DNA from: Rhodobacterales bacterium | Lineage (GTDB): Bacteria; Pseudomonadota; Alphaproteobacteria; Rhizobiales; Stappiaceae | NCBI GenBank assembly: GCA_008107755.1 | Contig: VIRH01000072.1 | Location: 186,001-250,000, forward strand | Direction of reading: 5' to 3' | DNA: 64,000 nucleotides | Made by a program: the position numbers and the translations under genes | The notes under the pieces: generated by a model | Told to the model about the DNA's origin: nothing | The model's input: only the letters and a program-made list of their open reading frames with translations | Database searches by the model: none | In this document: piece by piece, positions 54,303-63,195 of the stretch | Position numbering within the stretch: position 1 is the first letter of the stretch | Layout of the letters: the number at the start of each line of letters is the position of its first letter

Positions 54303-55922
54303 TCAGCCGCGGGCGTCCGCCCGGATCATGTCCGCAGCCTTTTCCGCAATCATGATGACGGGCGAAGCCGTGTTTCCGGAAACGATCTTCGGCATGACGG
54401 AGGCATCGATCACGCGCAGGCCCTCAAGGCCCTTCAGCCGAAGCTGCGGATCGAGCACCGCCTCGGCGTCGCTCCCCATCCGGCACGTCCCGACCGGATG
54501 GAAGATCGTCGTTGCGATATCGCCGACCTTTTCCAGAAGCGCTTCGTCGCTGGCCACCTCCGGCCCGGGCAGGATCTCCTCGGGCTGGTAACGCTGCAAC
54601 GCCTTCGCCGTCATGATCGTGCGCGCCTGACGAACCGACTGAACGGCAATCTGCCTGTCCTTTTCGGCCGAAAGATAATTGAGCCGGATGTCCGGCTGGA
54701 CCACATGATCGGCGGAGGCAATATGCGTTGACCCGACACTTTCCGGCCGAAGATTGCACACCGACATGGTTATCGCGGGAAACGCATGCAGCGGATCGCC
54801 CAGCTTGTCGGTCGAAAGCGGCTGGACGTGATATTCGAGGTCGGGCGTTTCAAGCGACGGATCGGACTTGGTGAAGATGCCGAACTGGCTCGGCGCCATG
54901 GACATCGGTCCGGACCGCATCAGGCCGTACTGAAGCGCGATGGACGCCTTGCCGAAAAGGCTGTTCGCCATCGTGTTCAGCGTCTTCGCGTTGGTGACCT
55001 TGTAGACCGTGCGGATCTGCAGATGGTCCTGCAGGTTCTCGCCAACACCGGTGCGCTCGTGGACAACGTCGATGCCTTGAGCGGACAGCACCGCGCCATT
55101 GCCGATGCCGGACAATTCCAGGATCTTGGGCGAATTGATCGCCCCGGCGGCCAGCAGCACCTCGCGCCCGGCGCGAGCGATCCGCTCTTCCCCGCCTTGA
55201 CGGAAGACGACGCCGACTGCCTTCTTGCCCTCCAGCAGGACGGATCTCGTTTCCGCATTGGTGACAACCCGAAGGTTGCCCCGCTTCATGGCCGGACGCA
55301 GGAACCCTTTTGCGGTGTTCCAGCGCACGCCGCCCTTCTGGTTCACCTCGAAGAACCCACTGCCCTCGTTGTTGCCGTCGTTGAAATCCGCGCGCGGTGC
55401 GATACCGAATTCCTTCGCGCCCTCCTGAACGGCCTTGAGGATGTCCCACTTCAGACGTTGTTTGGAGACCCGCCATTCGCCACCGCTGCCATGGAGCGAA
55501 CTTCCGCCGCCGTGGTGATCCTCCGACTTCAGGAAATAGGGCAGCACGTCGTCCCAGCCCCAGCCGGTGTTGCCGAGCTGGCGCCAGTGGTCATAATCCG
55601 CCGCCTGGCCACGCATGTAGATCATGCCGTTGACGGAGCTGCAGCCGCCCAGCACCTTGCCCCTCGGATAGACCAGACTGCGGCCGTTGAGCCCCGGCTC
55701 GCTGGCGGTCTTCATCATCCAGTCGGTGCGGGGATTGCCGATACAGAAGAGATACCCGACCGGAATATGAACCCAGTGGTAATTGTCGGAGCCGCCAGCC
55801 TCAAGCAGCAGCACGCGAACCGCCGGGTCTTCCGTCAGCCGGTTGGCCAGAACGCACCCGGCCGTGCCGGCCCCGACGATCACGTAGTCATAGGTTCCTT
55901 CCAGCGCGCTCGCCAGGCTCAT
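54303..55922 (-). CDS. GMC-family alcohol/choline-type oxidoreductase
   Basis: A 539-residue FAD enzyme. The Rossmann motif is DYVIVGAGTAGCVLANRL (about residues 12-29), GMC signature 1 is GKVLGGCSSVNGMIYMRGQA, signature 2 is GAINSPKILELSGIG, and the catalytic His is in FHPVGTCRMG near the end, followed by SGNTASPVIMIAEKAADMI. It oxidises an alcohol to an aldehyde or ketone. Start at 55922 (MSLASALEGTYDYVIVGAGT); the long upstream extension lies in the gap and the kinase gene. It is 140 bp downstream of the kinase gene, so it may be part of that operon or separate. Confidence 0.9.
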   Translation of the reverse strand: MSLASALEGTYDYVIVGAGTAGCVLANRLTEDPAVRVLLLEAGGSDNYHWVHIPVGYLFCIGNPRTDWMMKTASEPGLNGRSLVYPRGKVLGGCSSVNGMIYMRGQAADYDHWRQLGNTGWGWDDVLPYFLKSEDHHGGGSSLHGSGGEWRVSKQRLKWDILKAVQEGAKEFGIAPRADFNDGNNEGSGFFEVNQKGGVRWNTAKGFLRPAMKRGNLRVVTNAETRSVLLEGKKAVGVVFRQGGEERIARAGREVLLAAGAINSPKILELSGIGNGAVLSAQGIDVVHERTGVGENLQDHLQIRTVYKVTNAKTLNTMANSLFGKASIALQYGLMRSGPMSMAPSQFGIFTKSDPSLETPDLEYHVQPLSTDKLGDPLHAFPAITMSVCNLRPESVGSTHIASADHVVQPDIRLNYLSAEKDRQIAVQSVRQARTIMTAKALQRYQPEEILPGPEVASDEALLEKVGDIATTIFHPVGTCRMGSDAEAVLDPQLRLKGLEGLRVIDASVMPKIVSGNTASPVIMIAEKAADMIRADARG

Positions 55923-56062
55923 GTCGTTTCCGTTCCCTTGTTCGTCATCGACGGAGTTTGCCTCTGCCGCGCGTCTTCTTTTCTGGTGATCATTCAGGAT
56001 CGACCCGATGACCGCACACCAGCCTATGGTGTCCGGACGAAACCGCAAACTCCCCTTTTGGG

Positions 56063-57562
56063 CTAGTCCGATACCGCCTTGATATCCTGCCAGAACGACC
56101 TCATCGTCTCCGCCAGCCTGAGATAAAGGCGATAGCGCCGGTCGTAGTGCGCCTTCATGGCGGACACGGGCTGATAGGTATGCCGCGCGCGGGTCATCGT
56201 GCCGACAGCGTCCTCGTAGGATGAAAACAGCCCTGCCCCGAGCCCGGCGCCAATCGCCGCGCCCAGCGCCCCGGTCTCGCGTGCTGCGGCAACGGTAATC
56301 GGCACCCCGAGGCAGTCGGCAAACATCTGCGGCCAGACAGGGCTGCGCGCGCCGCCCCCGGACAGGATGGCCCGTTCGATGCTGACCTCCGACGATGCCA
56401 GAACCTCGATGTGCCGGCGATGTTCGAAAAGCACACCCTCGAAGAGCGCCCTCAGGAGATGCCCCTCCGTATGCCACCCGGCTATACCGTAGAAACCCGC
56501 CCGGAAATCGGCGCCGAGCCGTGAGCCGTGGAGATAGGGATGAAAGAACGGATCATCCGAGGACGGACTGACTTCGCTTATCCGGTCGTTGCAGTATCCG
56601 AAGGGATCGTCGTGATGCCCGCCCCGTTCGACGAATTCGCGCACATACCATTCCAGGTTCGCGGCCGAGGTTGCGCTGGATTCGATGTTCACGAAGCGAT
56701 CCGCCGCAAAGCCCGAGGCCATGAAGACCTTGCGGTCGTTGACGGGGCTATCGGAAAACACCTGGTTGATACTCCAGGTGCCTGCGATGATCGAGACGTC
56801 GCCAGAGTTGACGACACCTGACCCGAGCGCGCTGGCAATCACATCGAAATAGCCGCCGACTACCGGCGTTCCGGCGGTAAGTCCGGTCAGCTCCGCCGTC
56901 TTTTCGCTCACTCGGCCGGCAATGTCGGCCGGCTCGATCAGGCGCGGAAGAAGCTCGATCGCATCCTCCAGACCGTAGAGCGCCATGAGATCCGCGTCAT
57001 AGGCGCACTCCGGCAATCGGGTAAGCCCGCATCCGGACATGTCGGACAGGTCGCTGACCCGCTCGCCGGTAAGCTTGTACGTGATGAAATCCTTGCACAG
57101 CAGAACGGTACCCGCGCGCCGGTACAGCTCCGGACGGCTCTGTTTCAGCCAGGCCAGCAGGACCGGCGTTTGCGACGGCCAGGGTTCCTGCCGGCAAAGC
57201 GCGTGAAGCGCCTCCCCGTTTCGCTGCTTCAGATCCGCCGCAAGATCGGCCGCGCGCGAGTCGAGTGACTGAATGCCGACGAGCGGTTCGCCGCTCCTGT
57301 CCAGCAGATAGAGCCCGTTGCCATGCCCGGCGCAGCCGATGGCGGCGATCGAAGCCGGATCGACTCCGGCGGTTTCCACGCACCGTCGGATGGCAAGCGC
57401 AGCATTCTCCCAGAGTTCGCCGAGGTCCCGTTCCACGAAACCGGGACGGGGTGTCGAGGATCGGCCGTCCAGCGCGTGCATGGCGACCTGCCGTCCCTCA
57501 AGGTCGAAGAGCACCGCCTTGATAACGGTGTTGCCGGCATCGAGCCCCAGCAGATAAGTCAT
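56063..57562 (-). CDS. FGGY-family carbohydrate kinase
   Basis: A 499-residue sugar kinase with two actin-like lobes. Start at 57562 (MTYLLGLDAGNTVIKAVLFD), with the phosphate loop GLDAGNTVIKA. Other features are CAGHGNGLYLLD, the catalytic-Asp region GGYFDVIASALGSG and the second FGGY block around ILSGGGARSPVWPQMFADCL. By eye the pattern is close to LyxK and EryA-type kinases. It lies 4 bp after the aldolase gene. It probably phosphorylates the imported polyol or ketose. Confidence 0.88.
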   Translation of the reverse strand: MTYLLGLDAGNTVIKAVLFDLEGRQVAMHALDGRSSTPRPGFVERDLGELWENAALAIRRCVETAGVDPASIAAIGCAGHGNGLYLLDRSGEPLVGIQSLDSRAADLAADLKQRNGEALHALCRQEPWPSQTPVLLAWLKQSRPELYRRAGTVLLCKDFITYKLTGERVSDLSDMSGCGLTRLPECAYDADLMALYGLEDAIELLPRLIEPADIAGRVSEKTAELTGLTAGTPVVGGYFDVIASALGSGVVNSGDVSIIAGTWSINQVFSDSPVNDRKVFMASGFAADRFVNIESSATSAANLEWYVREFVERGGHHDDPFGYCNDRISEVSPSSDDPFFHPYLHGSRLGADFRAGFYGIAGWHTEGHLLRALFEGVLFEHRRHIEVLASSEVSIERAILSGGGARSPVWPQMFADCLGVPITVAAARETGALGAAIGAGLGAGLFSSYEDAVGTMTRARHTYQPVSAMKAHYDRRYRLYLRLAETMRSFWQDIKAVSD

Positions 57563-57566
57563 TCCG

Positions 57567-58409
57567 TCAGCCCCGGTTGTAGATGTCCCACGCCTCGTCG
57601 CCGTCTGCGCCATCATGGATCATGGCCATGAGCGCGGCGACAACGGCTTTCGGATTCTCATGCTGATAGATGTTGCGGCCATAGACCATCCCCTTGGCTC
57701 CCTGTGCCATCAGCGCGGCGGATTTTTTCAGGACGGACTTCAGGTCCTCCTTGCCGCCGCCCCGCACCAGAACCGGAACGCGCGCAGCCTCCACCACCCG
57801 GTGGAAGTCCTCGGGATTGTCTGTCGGATCGGCCTTGATGATGTCGGCGCCCATCTCGCCAGCAAGGCGCACCAGTGTGACGATCTTGTCCGCATCGCCA
57901 TCGACCTGATAGCCGCCGCGAATGTCGTTCGGCAGCATGACCAGCGGTTCGATCATCAACGGCATGCCGTATTTTTGGCAGTCCGCGCGGACGCGCGAGA
58001 TATTATCGACGCATTGCCGGAAGAGCTCTGGCTCGTCCGGCAGCATGAACAGGTTCACCACCACGCAGGCCGCATCCATTTCCAGCGCGCCGATGATCGG
58101 CTCGTTGGTATTTTGCAGCATCGACCACATCTCCCGATGACGCCGGTCGTTGTAGGGATTGCCCATGTCGATCCGCATGACGAGCGCAGGCTTGTCCTCT
58201 TCCGGCCGGGACTGCAGCAGATCCGCCTGGCCGTAGGCCATCTGGATCGCATCCGGTCTTGCGCCGATCAGGGTGTCGATCACCCGGGGCATATCTTCCA
58301 GACCAACCATGAAACTCGGCTCGTTGCAGACCCCATGGTCGACGGCAACGTCGAGACAGCCGCCGTTGGTGAACATGCGATTCATGCGGGCTTTCGGGCT
58401 CACACGCAT
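57567..58409 (-). CDS. DhnA/LsrF-type class I aldolase
   Basis: A 280-residue TIM-barrel aldolase. Schiff-base Lys in AGEMGADIIKADPT. Other family blocks are GGCLDVAVDHGVCNEPSF near the N-terminus and VPVLVRGGGKEDL, then GAKGMVYGRNIYQHENP, near the end. Relatives include class I fructose-bisphosphate aldolases and LsrF. Start at 58409 with GAGGAG upstream; it overlaps the GlpD-like gene by 10 bp. It probably cleaves, or thiolyses, the phosphorylated keto-sugar made by the kinase and dehydrogenase. Confidence 0.87.
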   Translation of the reverse strand: MRVSPKARMNRMFTNGGCLDVAVDHGVCNEPSFMVGLEDMPRVIDTLIGARPDAIQMAYGQADLLQSRPEEDKPALVMRIDMGNPYNDRRHREMWSMLQNTNEPIIGALEMDAACVVVNLFMLPDEPELFRQCVDNISRVRADCQKYGMPLMIEPLVMLPNDIRGGYQVDGDADKIVTLVRLAGEMGADIIKADPTDNPEDFHRVVEAARVPVLVRGGGKEDLKSVLKKSAALMAQGAKGMVYGRNIYQHENPKAVVAALMAMIHDGADGDEAWDIYNRG

Positions 58410-60127
58410 TTTTTACTCCTCACGTGGTTTCGGTCTTCCAGCATGGCGCCGGTGACATGATGATAGTCGTCAATCTCGGCCAGAAGCGCTGCCCGCTGGC
58501 GCGCAAGTTCCTGGCTGCCGGGATCGCGTTCCGTACGCAGCACGGTCTCGAACCCGTCGATCGCGTCGGCCGACAACCGGCCATCAATCGCAAGGGAGGT
58601 GCGCCGCAGGACGAGATCGGACAACGTCTCGACGAACTCTTGCCGAATGAGCCAGGCCGCCTCCGCGAAGGTGATCTCCAACCCCTCGGCGATCGGCATG
58701 TCGTCCTGCCGCTCGGAACAGAATTCCAGAAGCGCGCTTGCCCGCGTGCCATAGACCCGCACCAGATAGGCCGCCCTTTCCGCTGCAATGCCGAACCGCT
58801 CGACAAGCGTCTTTTCCAGGAGCGCAGGCGTGGCCGGAAAGTCGCGTCCGCCTCCGATCGGGAGACCGAGCGTGTCGGTGGTTCGCTCCGCCTCCAGCTC
58901 CTTCAGGATCTCGTTGCCGGCCTGTTCCGCGAAGGCGCGAAAGGTCGTCCATTTGCCGCCGATCATGCAGATTTGCGGAACCGTCCCATCAATGCGACGG
59001 GTAAAGTGGCCCCGCGATATCCGCCCGGTGAAATCATGATCGCTTTTCGGCAGCGGCCGGATGCCGGCGTAGCTGAACACCACATCGGACGGGCCGATCG
59101 CAATCTCCGGAAAGATGAGCTTGAGCGACTCCAGGATATAACTCTGCTCCTCGTCGGAGCAGGCGACGCGGCCGGCCGACTTGACGCGAATGTCCGTCGC
59201 GCCCGCCAGCACCTTGCCGAGATAGGGAAAGACAATACAGACGCGGCCGTCCGAGTTTTCGAAATAGGCCATGTGCCCGGCCAGCGCTTTCTCCAGCTCC
59301 GGATTGTCCAGCACGAGATGGGATCCCTTGGTACCGGAGACGAGCGGCTCACGCTCCTTGCCGCCACCGATCTGCGCGATGGTCTCGTCAAGCCAGGCAC
59401 CGGTCGCATTGACGATCAGGCGGGTCGTCACCGGAAAGGTCTCGCCGGACCGACGATCGGTGACTGCGTAACCGCCGTCCTGCGGACCGAATTCGCAATG
59501 GTTGAGCGCAACGCACTGCGGCGCATCCCGTTCGACATCGCCCAGCAACTCGATCCCGAGCCTTTCGGGATGGCTGATCCAGGCATCATGATAGATGGCC
59601 GAGAACTTCAGCCCCGGCATCAGCTTCGGCCATTTCCGGCGCGTTGCCGTCTTGCTCAGGAACCTGTGGCGCGGCAGGAGCCGTCGGGAACGGGTGACCC
59701 AGTCATAAAGCGACAGGCCGATCTTGATCGGCACCGCGCCCCGGCTGGACGGTTTGCCGGAAAAGCCGAAGAAACCGGTCGCCGAGTTCAGCAGCCCGGA
59801 AAAAAGCGAATTGATCGGAATGACCGTCGGCAGAGGATGCACCAGATGCGCCGCGTTCTTCAGCAGGGCATCACGTTCGCGCAAGGATTCCCGGACGAGG
59901 TCGAATTCGCCGTTTTCCAGGTACCTGAGGCCGCCGTGGATCATGCGCGACGGCGCGGCGCTGCACCCGGAGCAGAAGTCGTTGCGCTCCACGAGCAGCA
60001 CGCGCACCCCCTGCAGCGCCAGCTCCCGGTAGACGCCGATGCCGTTGATGCCTCCGCCGACGACGATGACGTCAAACGTCCCGTCGCGGCGCAGGTTCTC
60101 CCGGTTTTTCTGCCTTTGTTCGGACAT
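58400..60127 (-). CDS. Glycerol-3-phosphate dehydrogenase-like (GlpD/EryB-type) FAD enzyme
   Basis: A 575-residue flavoprotein dehydrogenase. FAD motif is FDVIVVGGGINGIGVYRELA, GlpD block is HGGLRYLENGEFDLVRESLR, second block is IRPLPKSDHDFTGRISRG, and the C-terminal helical DAO_C domain starts about residue 400. GlpD homologues next to kinases oxidise other phospho-polyols, for example erythritol 4-phosphate (EryB). No other glp gene is present, so glycerol is not implied. It lies 59 bp after the aldo/keto reductase gene and overlaps the aldolase gene. Confidence 0.88.
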   Translation of the reverse strand: MSEQRQKNRENLRRDGTFDVIVVGGGINGIGVYRELALQGVRVLLVERNDFCSGCSAAPSRMIHGGLRYLENGEFDLVRESLRERDALLKNAAHLVHPLPTVIPINSLFSGLLNSATGFFGFSGKPSSRGAVPIKIGLSLYDWVTRSRRLLPRHRFLSKTATRRKWPKLMPGLKFSAIYHDAWISHPERLGIELLGDVERDAPQCVALNHCEFGPQDGGYAVTDRRSGETFPVTTRLIVNATGAWLDETIAQIGGGKEREPLVSGTKGSHLVLDNPELEKALAGHMAYFENSDGRVCIVFPYLGKVLAGATDIRVKSAGRVACSDEEQSYILESLKLIFPEIAIGPSDVVFSYAGIRPLPKSDHDFTGRISRGHFTRRIDGTVPQICMIGGKWTTFRAFAEQAGNEILKELEAERTTDTLGLPIGGGRDFPATPALLEKTLVERFGIAAERAAYLVRVYGTRASALLEFCSERQDDMPIAEGLEITFAEAAWLIRQEFVETLSDLVLRRTSLAIDGRLSADAIDGFETVLRTERDPGSQELARQRAALLAEIDDYHHVTGAMLEDRNHVRSKKCV

Positions 60128-60186
60128 GGCTCAACCGTTCGCCGAAACGTGTTCCGACGTCCTTTCGATCAGATTGTGGCGACAGG

Positions 60187-61182
60187 CTACGCCGCGAGTT
60201 GGGTCAAATGGGCTTCCGCTGCAGTGCTGATGGCTTCAAGGTCGGCGGAGGACAATCGCAGTCGTCCTGCTTTTGCGTTTTCCATGGCCTGCTCGGGCGA
60301 GCGTGCGCCGCACAGGGAGAAGGTGATACCCGGTTGCTGCAGCGTCCATGCGATGACGATCTGGGCCCGCGTCGCCCCGTGGGCATCGGCGATCGGATCG
60401 ATCTCGCTCATCAGCCTTGCGACCTTCCTGCGGTTTTCCTGCGAGAAACGCGGATTGTCCTTGCGCTGATCGTCACCGCTGAACGTCCGGTCCGGCCCGA
60501 TCTTTCCGGTCAAGAGCCCAAGTGCCAGGGACGAATAGCTCAGTACGGACACGTTGTTTTCCAGGCAGAGCGGTACCAGCGTCGTTTCGATGTCGCGCTT
60601 GACCATGCTGTATTCTTCCTGGATCGCATCAAGCTGGCCCGCAGCCACATAGGCCCTGACATCTTCCGGGTCGGTATTGCTTGCGCCGATGGAGCGGATC
60701 TTGCCCTGACGCTTGAGCTGCTCCAGCGCTTCCATCGTCTCCTCGACCGGGGTCGTCGGGTCCTGCCAATGGGTGATGTAATGATCGATACGGTCGGTGC
60801 CGAGCCGTTTCAGGCTCTGCTCGATTTCATGGATAATGCCGTCCTTGCCGAGATACCGATGCACCGGCTTGCCGTCATAGTCGAAAAAATGATTGCCCTT
60901 CTGCGTGTGCCAGACCAGACCGCATTTGGTCGCCAGGACGACGTCATCCCGACGCCCCTTGATGGCCTTTCCGACAATTTCCTCCGCCAGTCCCTGACCG
61001 TATGCGGGTGCGGTATCGATCAGGCTGACACCGGCATCGATCGAGGATTGAATGGCGTTGATCGACCGGCTTTGGTCGGTTCCGCCCCACATCCAGCCGC
61101 CGATGGCCCAGGTACCGAGCCCGATCGCCGAAGCCTCGATACCCGAGCTGCCGATTTCGCGGTTCAGCATGTCATGCAACAT
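60187..61182 (-). CDS. Aldo/keto reductase
   Basis: A 331-residue NAD(P)-dependent TIM-barrel oxidoreductase. The tetrad is visible: Asp and Tyr in LIDTAPAYGQG, Lys in LATKCGL and His in YITHWQDP. The start at 61182 has GGAGGG 8 nt upstream and overlaps the SorC gene end by 11 bp; an ATG 12 bp later (61170) is weaker. It may reduce a sugar aldehyde or oxidise the imported polyol before phosphorylation. Confidence 0.9.
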   Translation of the reverse strand: MLHDMLNREIGSSGIEASAIGLGTWAIGGWMWGGTDQSRSINAIQSSIDAGVSLIDTAPAYGQGLAEEIVGKAIKGRRDDVVLATKCGLVWHTQKGNHFFDYDGKPVHRYLGKDGIIHEIEQSLKRLGTDRIDHYITHWQDPTTPVEETMEALEQLKRQGKIRSIGASNTDPEDVRAYVAAGQLDAIQEEYSMVKRDIETTLVPLCLENNVSVLSYSSLALGLLTGKIGPDRTFSGDDQRKDNPRFSQENRRKVARLMSEIDPIADAHGATRAQIVIAWTLQQPGITFSLCGARSPEQAMENAKAGRLRLSSADLEAISTAAEAHLTQLAA

Positions 61183-62152
61183 CTTGTGCGCCCTCCATGG
61201 TGTTCAGCACCGCTCCCGCGGTGTCTTCATCCAGTATGAGTGAATTGAGATATTTTCCGTTCAGGACCGCCTGGATCGGCAGCACCTTTTCCTGCCCCGC
61301 AACAACGCCGATGACCCGGCTGCACTGTTTCAGCTCCTCCGGCTGAAGCGAAACCAGCCGGGAATTGAGGGCATAGTCGGCGACGGTGCCGTTCGGCCGG
61401 ATCAGATGCGCCAGAAATTCGGCAACGACGCCGGAGCCGACCAGCATCTTGCGGTCGCTGTCGGGCATCGGATGCAGGTCGTAATAACTGGAGCCCGGGG
61501 TCTGGATCGAGCCGACGCCAACCAGCGCGACGGTCGCCTTGCGGGCAATGTCGAAGACCTGCCGGATCGAGCCGACCTCCATCAGCATGTCGCGCTGCTC
61601 GCGGCTTTCCGCAAAAAGCGGGGCATGCACCAGCATGGCTTCGCCGCCGAGCTTTTCAGCAAGCTGCGTCGCCAGATGGTTCACGTCGGTGAAATACTTG
61701 CCCTGCACCCCGCCGGTCAGCGGCACGACGGTCACGTCGAACGTGCGGTCCGTCTCGATATTCTGGATCACCGCGCCGACCGCCTTGCCGCCGGTTATTG
61801 CAATGACGTCGCCGTCGCGCACCGTTTCCACCAAGTGATTGGCCGCCGCCAGCCCGACCTGTTTAAGTGTGGTTGCGGGACTTCCGGGCACCGATGACGT
61901 CACCAGCGCCCTTGAGAGCGAAGCGGTTTCCTGCAGCAGGTCTTCCAGATCACTCAGACGCTGGAACGGGTTTTCGATATCAATCCTGACCATCCCGAGC
62001 TTGCGGCCCTGGGTGATCAGCCGGTTCACCTTGGATGTCGACAGGTTCAGAACCTCGGCGATCTCGGACTGCTTCCTGCCCTCCAGAAAATGAAGCACGA
62101 GCACGGTGTGCATCTGGCGCATCATCTCGATATCGGTCTTCTTGTCCGCCAT
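61172..62152 (-). CDS. SorC-family (DeoR-like) transcriptional regulator
   Basis: A 326-residue sugar-responsive regulator. The N-terminal helix-turn-helix is EGRKQSEIAEVLNLSTSKVN followed by RLITQGRKLGMVRI. The C-terminal sugar-phosphate-binding domain includes GDVIAITGGKAVGAVIQNIE, VALVGVGSIQTPG and CSRVIGVVAGQEKVLPIQAV. LsrR and EryD are in this family. It lies inside the operon between the permease and the aldo/keto reductase genes, so it is probably autoregulated and induced by the phosphorylated substrate. Confidence 0.92.
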   Translation of the reverse strand: MADKKTDIEMMRQMHTVLVLHFLEGRKQSEIAEVLNLSTSKVNRLITQGRKLGMVRIDIENPFQRLSDLEDLLQETASLSRALVTSSVPGSPATTLKQVGLAAANHLVETVRDGDVIAITGGKAVGAVIQNIETDRTFDVTVVPLTGGVQGKYFTDVNHLATQLAEKLGGEAMLVHAPLFAESREQRDMLMEVGSIRQVFDIARKATVALVGVGSIQTPGSSYYDLHPMPDSDRKMLVGSGVVAEFLAHLIRPNGTVADYALNSRLVSLQPEELKQCSRVIGVVAGQEKVLPIQAVLNGKYLNSLILDEDTAGAVLNTMEGAQDVA

Positions 62153-62179
62153 GGATCTGTCTCCGGGTTTCCTGCCGCT

Positions 62180-63181
62180 TCAGCCGCGCTTCTTGACCAG
62201 ATAATGGTCGATGGAAACGGCTGCCAGAAGAATGGAGCCGCGGATGATGTCCTGCCAGTAGACCGACACATCCAGCAGCGCGAGCGAACTGGAGACCACC
62301 GATAGAAGCACCGCCCCGAGGATGGCACCGAAGATCGTTCCCGAACCGCCGGAAAGGCTCGCTCCGCCGATGACCGCCGCCGCGATGACGTTGAGTTCCA
62401 TGCCGATGCCGAAGGTCGGCTGGGCGGACCCGAAGCGCGCCATGTAAATGATACCGGCAACACCGCAGAGCGCCGAACACAGCGTCGTGGTGAAGAACAC
62501 CACCTTCTTGGTCCGGATACCGGAATAGGCGGCCGCCTTTTCGTTGCTTCCCGTGTAGAAGACTTTCCGAAAGAGGGTCGACCGGCGCAGCATGAAGTCG
62601 AAGCCGAGCACGATCACCAGAAACAGGATGATCACGATGGGGATCGGGCCGATGGACCCCTGGCCGATAAACTTAAACTCCGGCGGCAGGGTGAAGAGAC
62701 CGAGCGGGCGTCCGCCCGTGCCCAGCAGGCAGATGCCGCGAGCGATCACCATGATTGCCAGCGAAACGATGAAATGATGCAGGCCGACGCGGGTGACGAA
62801 GAAGCCCATGGTCGCCCCGATGCAGGTGCAGGCGGCGATGGAGATCGCGGAGGCGACCCAGGGATCGACGCCTGCCAGAAACAGCCATCCGGCAATGACC
62901 ATCGAAAGCGCCGTCACCGAGCCCACCGAGAGATCGATGCCTCCGGAAATCAAAAGGATCGTCATGCCGACCACCACGATGCCTTCGACGGCGAAGGCCA
63001 TCACCATCGCACGCATGTTCACCCAGGTCAGGAAATAGGGTGAGGCGAAGGACATGACGATGAAAAGCGCCAGAATGATCGCGATCAAGCCGGTCTCGCG
63101 CATGCGCAGAATGCGCCTGATCAGCGAGACGTTTGCGTTCGCGTGCGCTGGCGCATCCGCCAGGGAAGCAGCGTCGTTCAT
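62180..63181 (-). CDS. Ribose-type sugar ABC transporter permease, RbsC-like
   Basis: A 333-residue permease with about eight to ten hydrophobic helices. Start at 63181 (MNDAASLADAPAHANANVSL) with GGGAGG upstream. Family marks are ISGGIDLSVGSVTALSMVIA near residue 80, GSNEKAAAYSGIRTKKVVFF, and AAAVIGGASLSGGSGTIFGA near the end. It lies 14 bp after the ATPase gene. Only one permease gene is present, as in ribose-type systems, which use a homodimer. Confidence 0.93.
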   Translation of the reverse strand: MNDAASLADAPAHANANVSLIRRILRMRETGLIAIILALFIVMSFASPYFLTWVNMRAMVMAFAVEGIVVVGMTILLISGGIDLSVGSVTALSMVIAGWLFLAGVDPWVASAISIAACTCIGATMGFFVTRVGLHHFIVSLAIMVIARGICLLGTGGRPLGLFTLPPEFKFIGQGSIGPIPIVIILFLVIVLGFDFMLRRSTLFRKVFYTGSNEKAAAYSGIRTKKVVFFTTTLCSALCGVAGIIYMARFGSAQPTFGIGMELNVIAAAVIGGASLSGGSGTIFGAILGAVLLSVVSSSLALLDVSVYWQDIIRGSILLAAVSIDHYLVKKRG

Positions 63182-63195
63182 GTTTCCTCCCACTC

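Noticed and set aside
54286-54312. Terminator between the convergent LysR and GMC genes
   Set aside because: Stem rests on two self-complementary CCGCGG hexamers without a U-run; too weak to list as a feature.
58400-60127. Glycerol catabolism (glpD)
   Set aside because: No glycerol facilitator, GlpK-specific or GlpR context; the SorC regulator, aldolase and Rbs-type importer point to another phospho-polyol.
58424-60469. Very long open frame (about 680 codons) opposite the GlpD-like gene
   Set aside because: Runs antisense to a clear flavoprotein gene and into the aldo/keto reductase gene; composition is Arg/Pro-rich with no recognisable domain.
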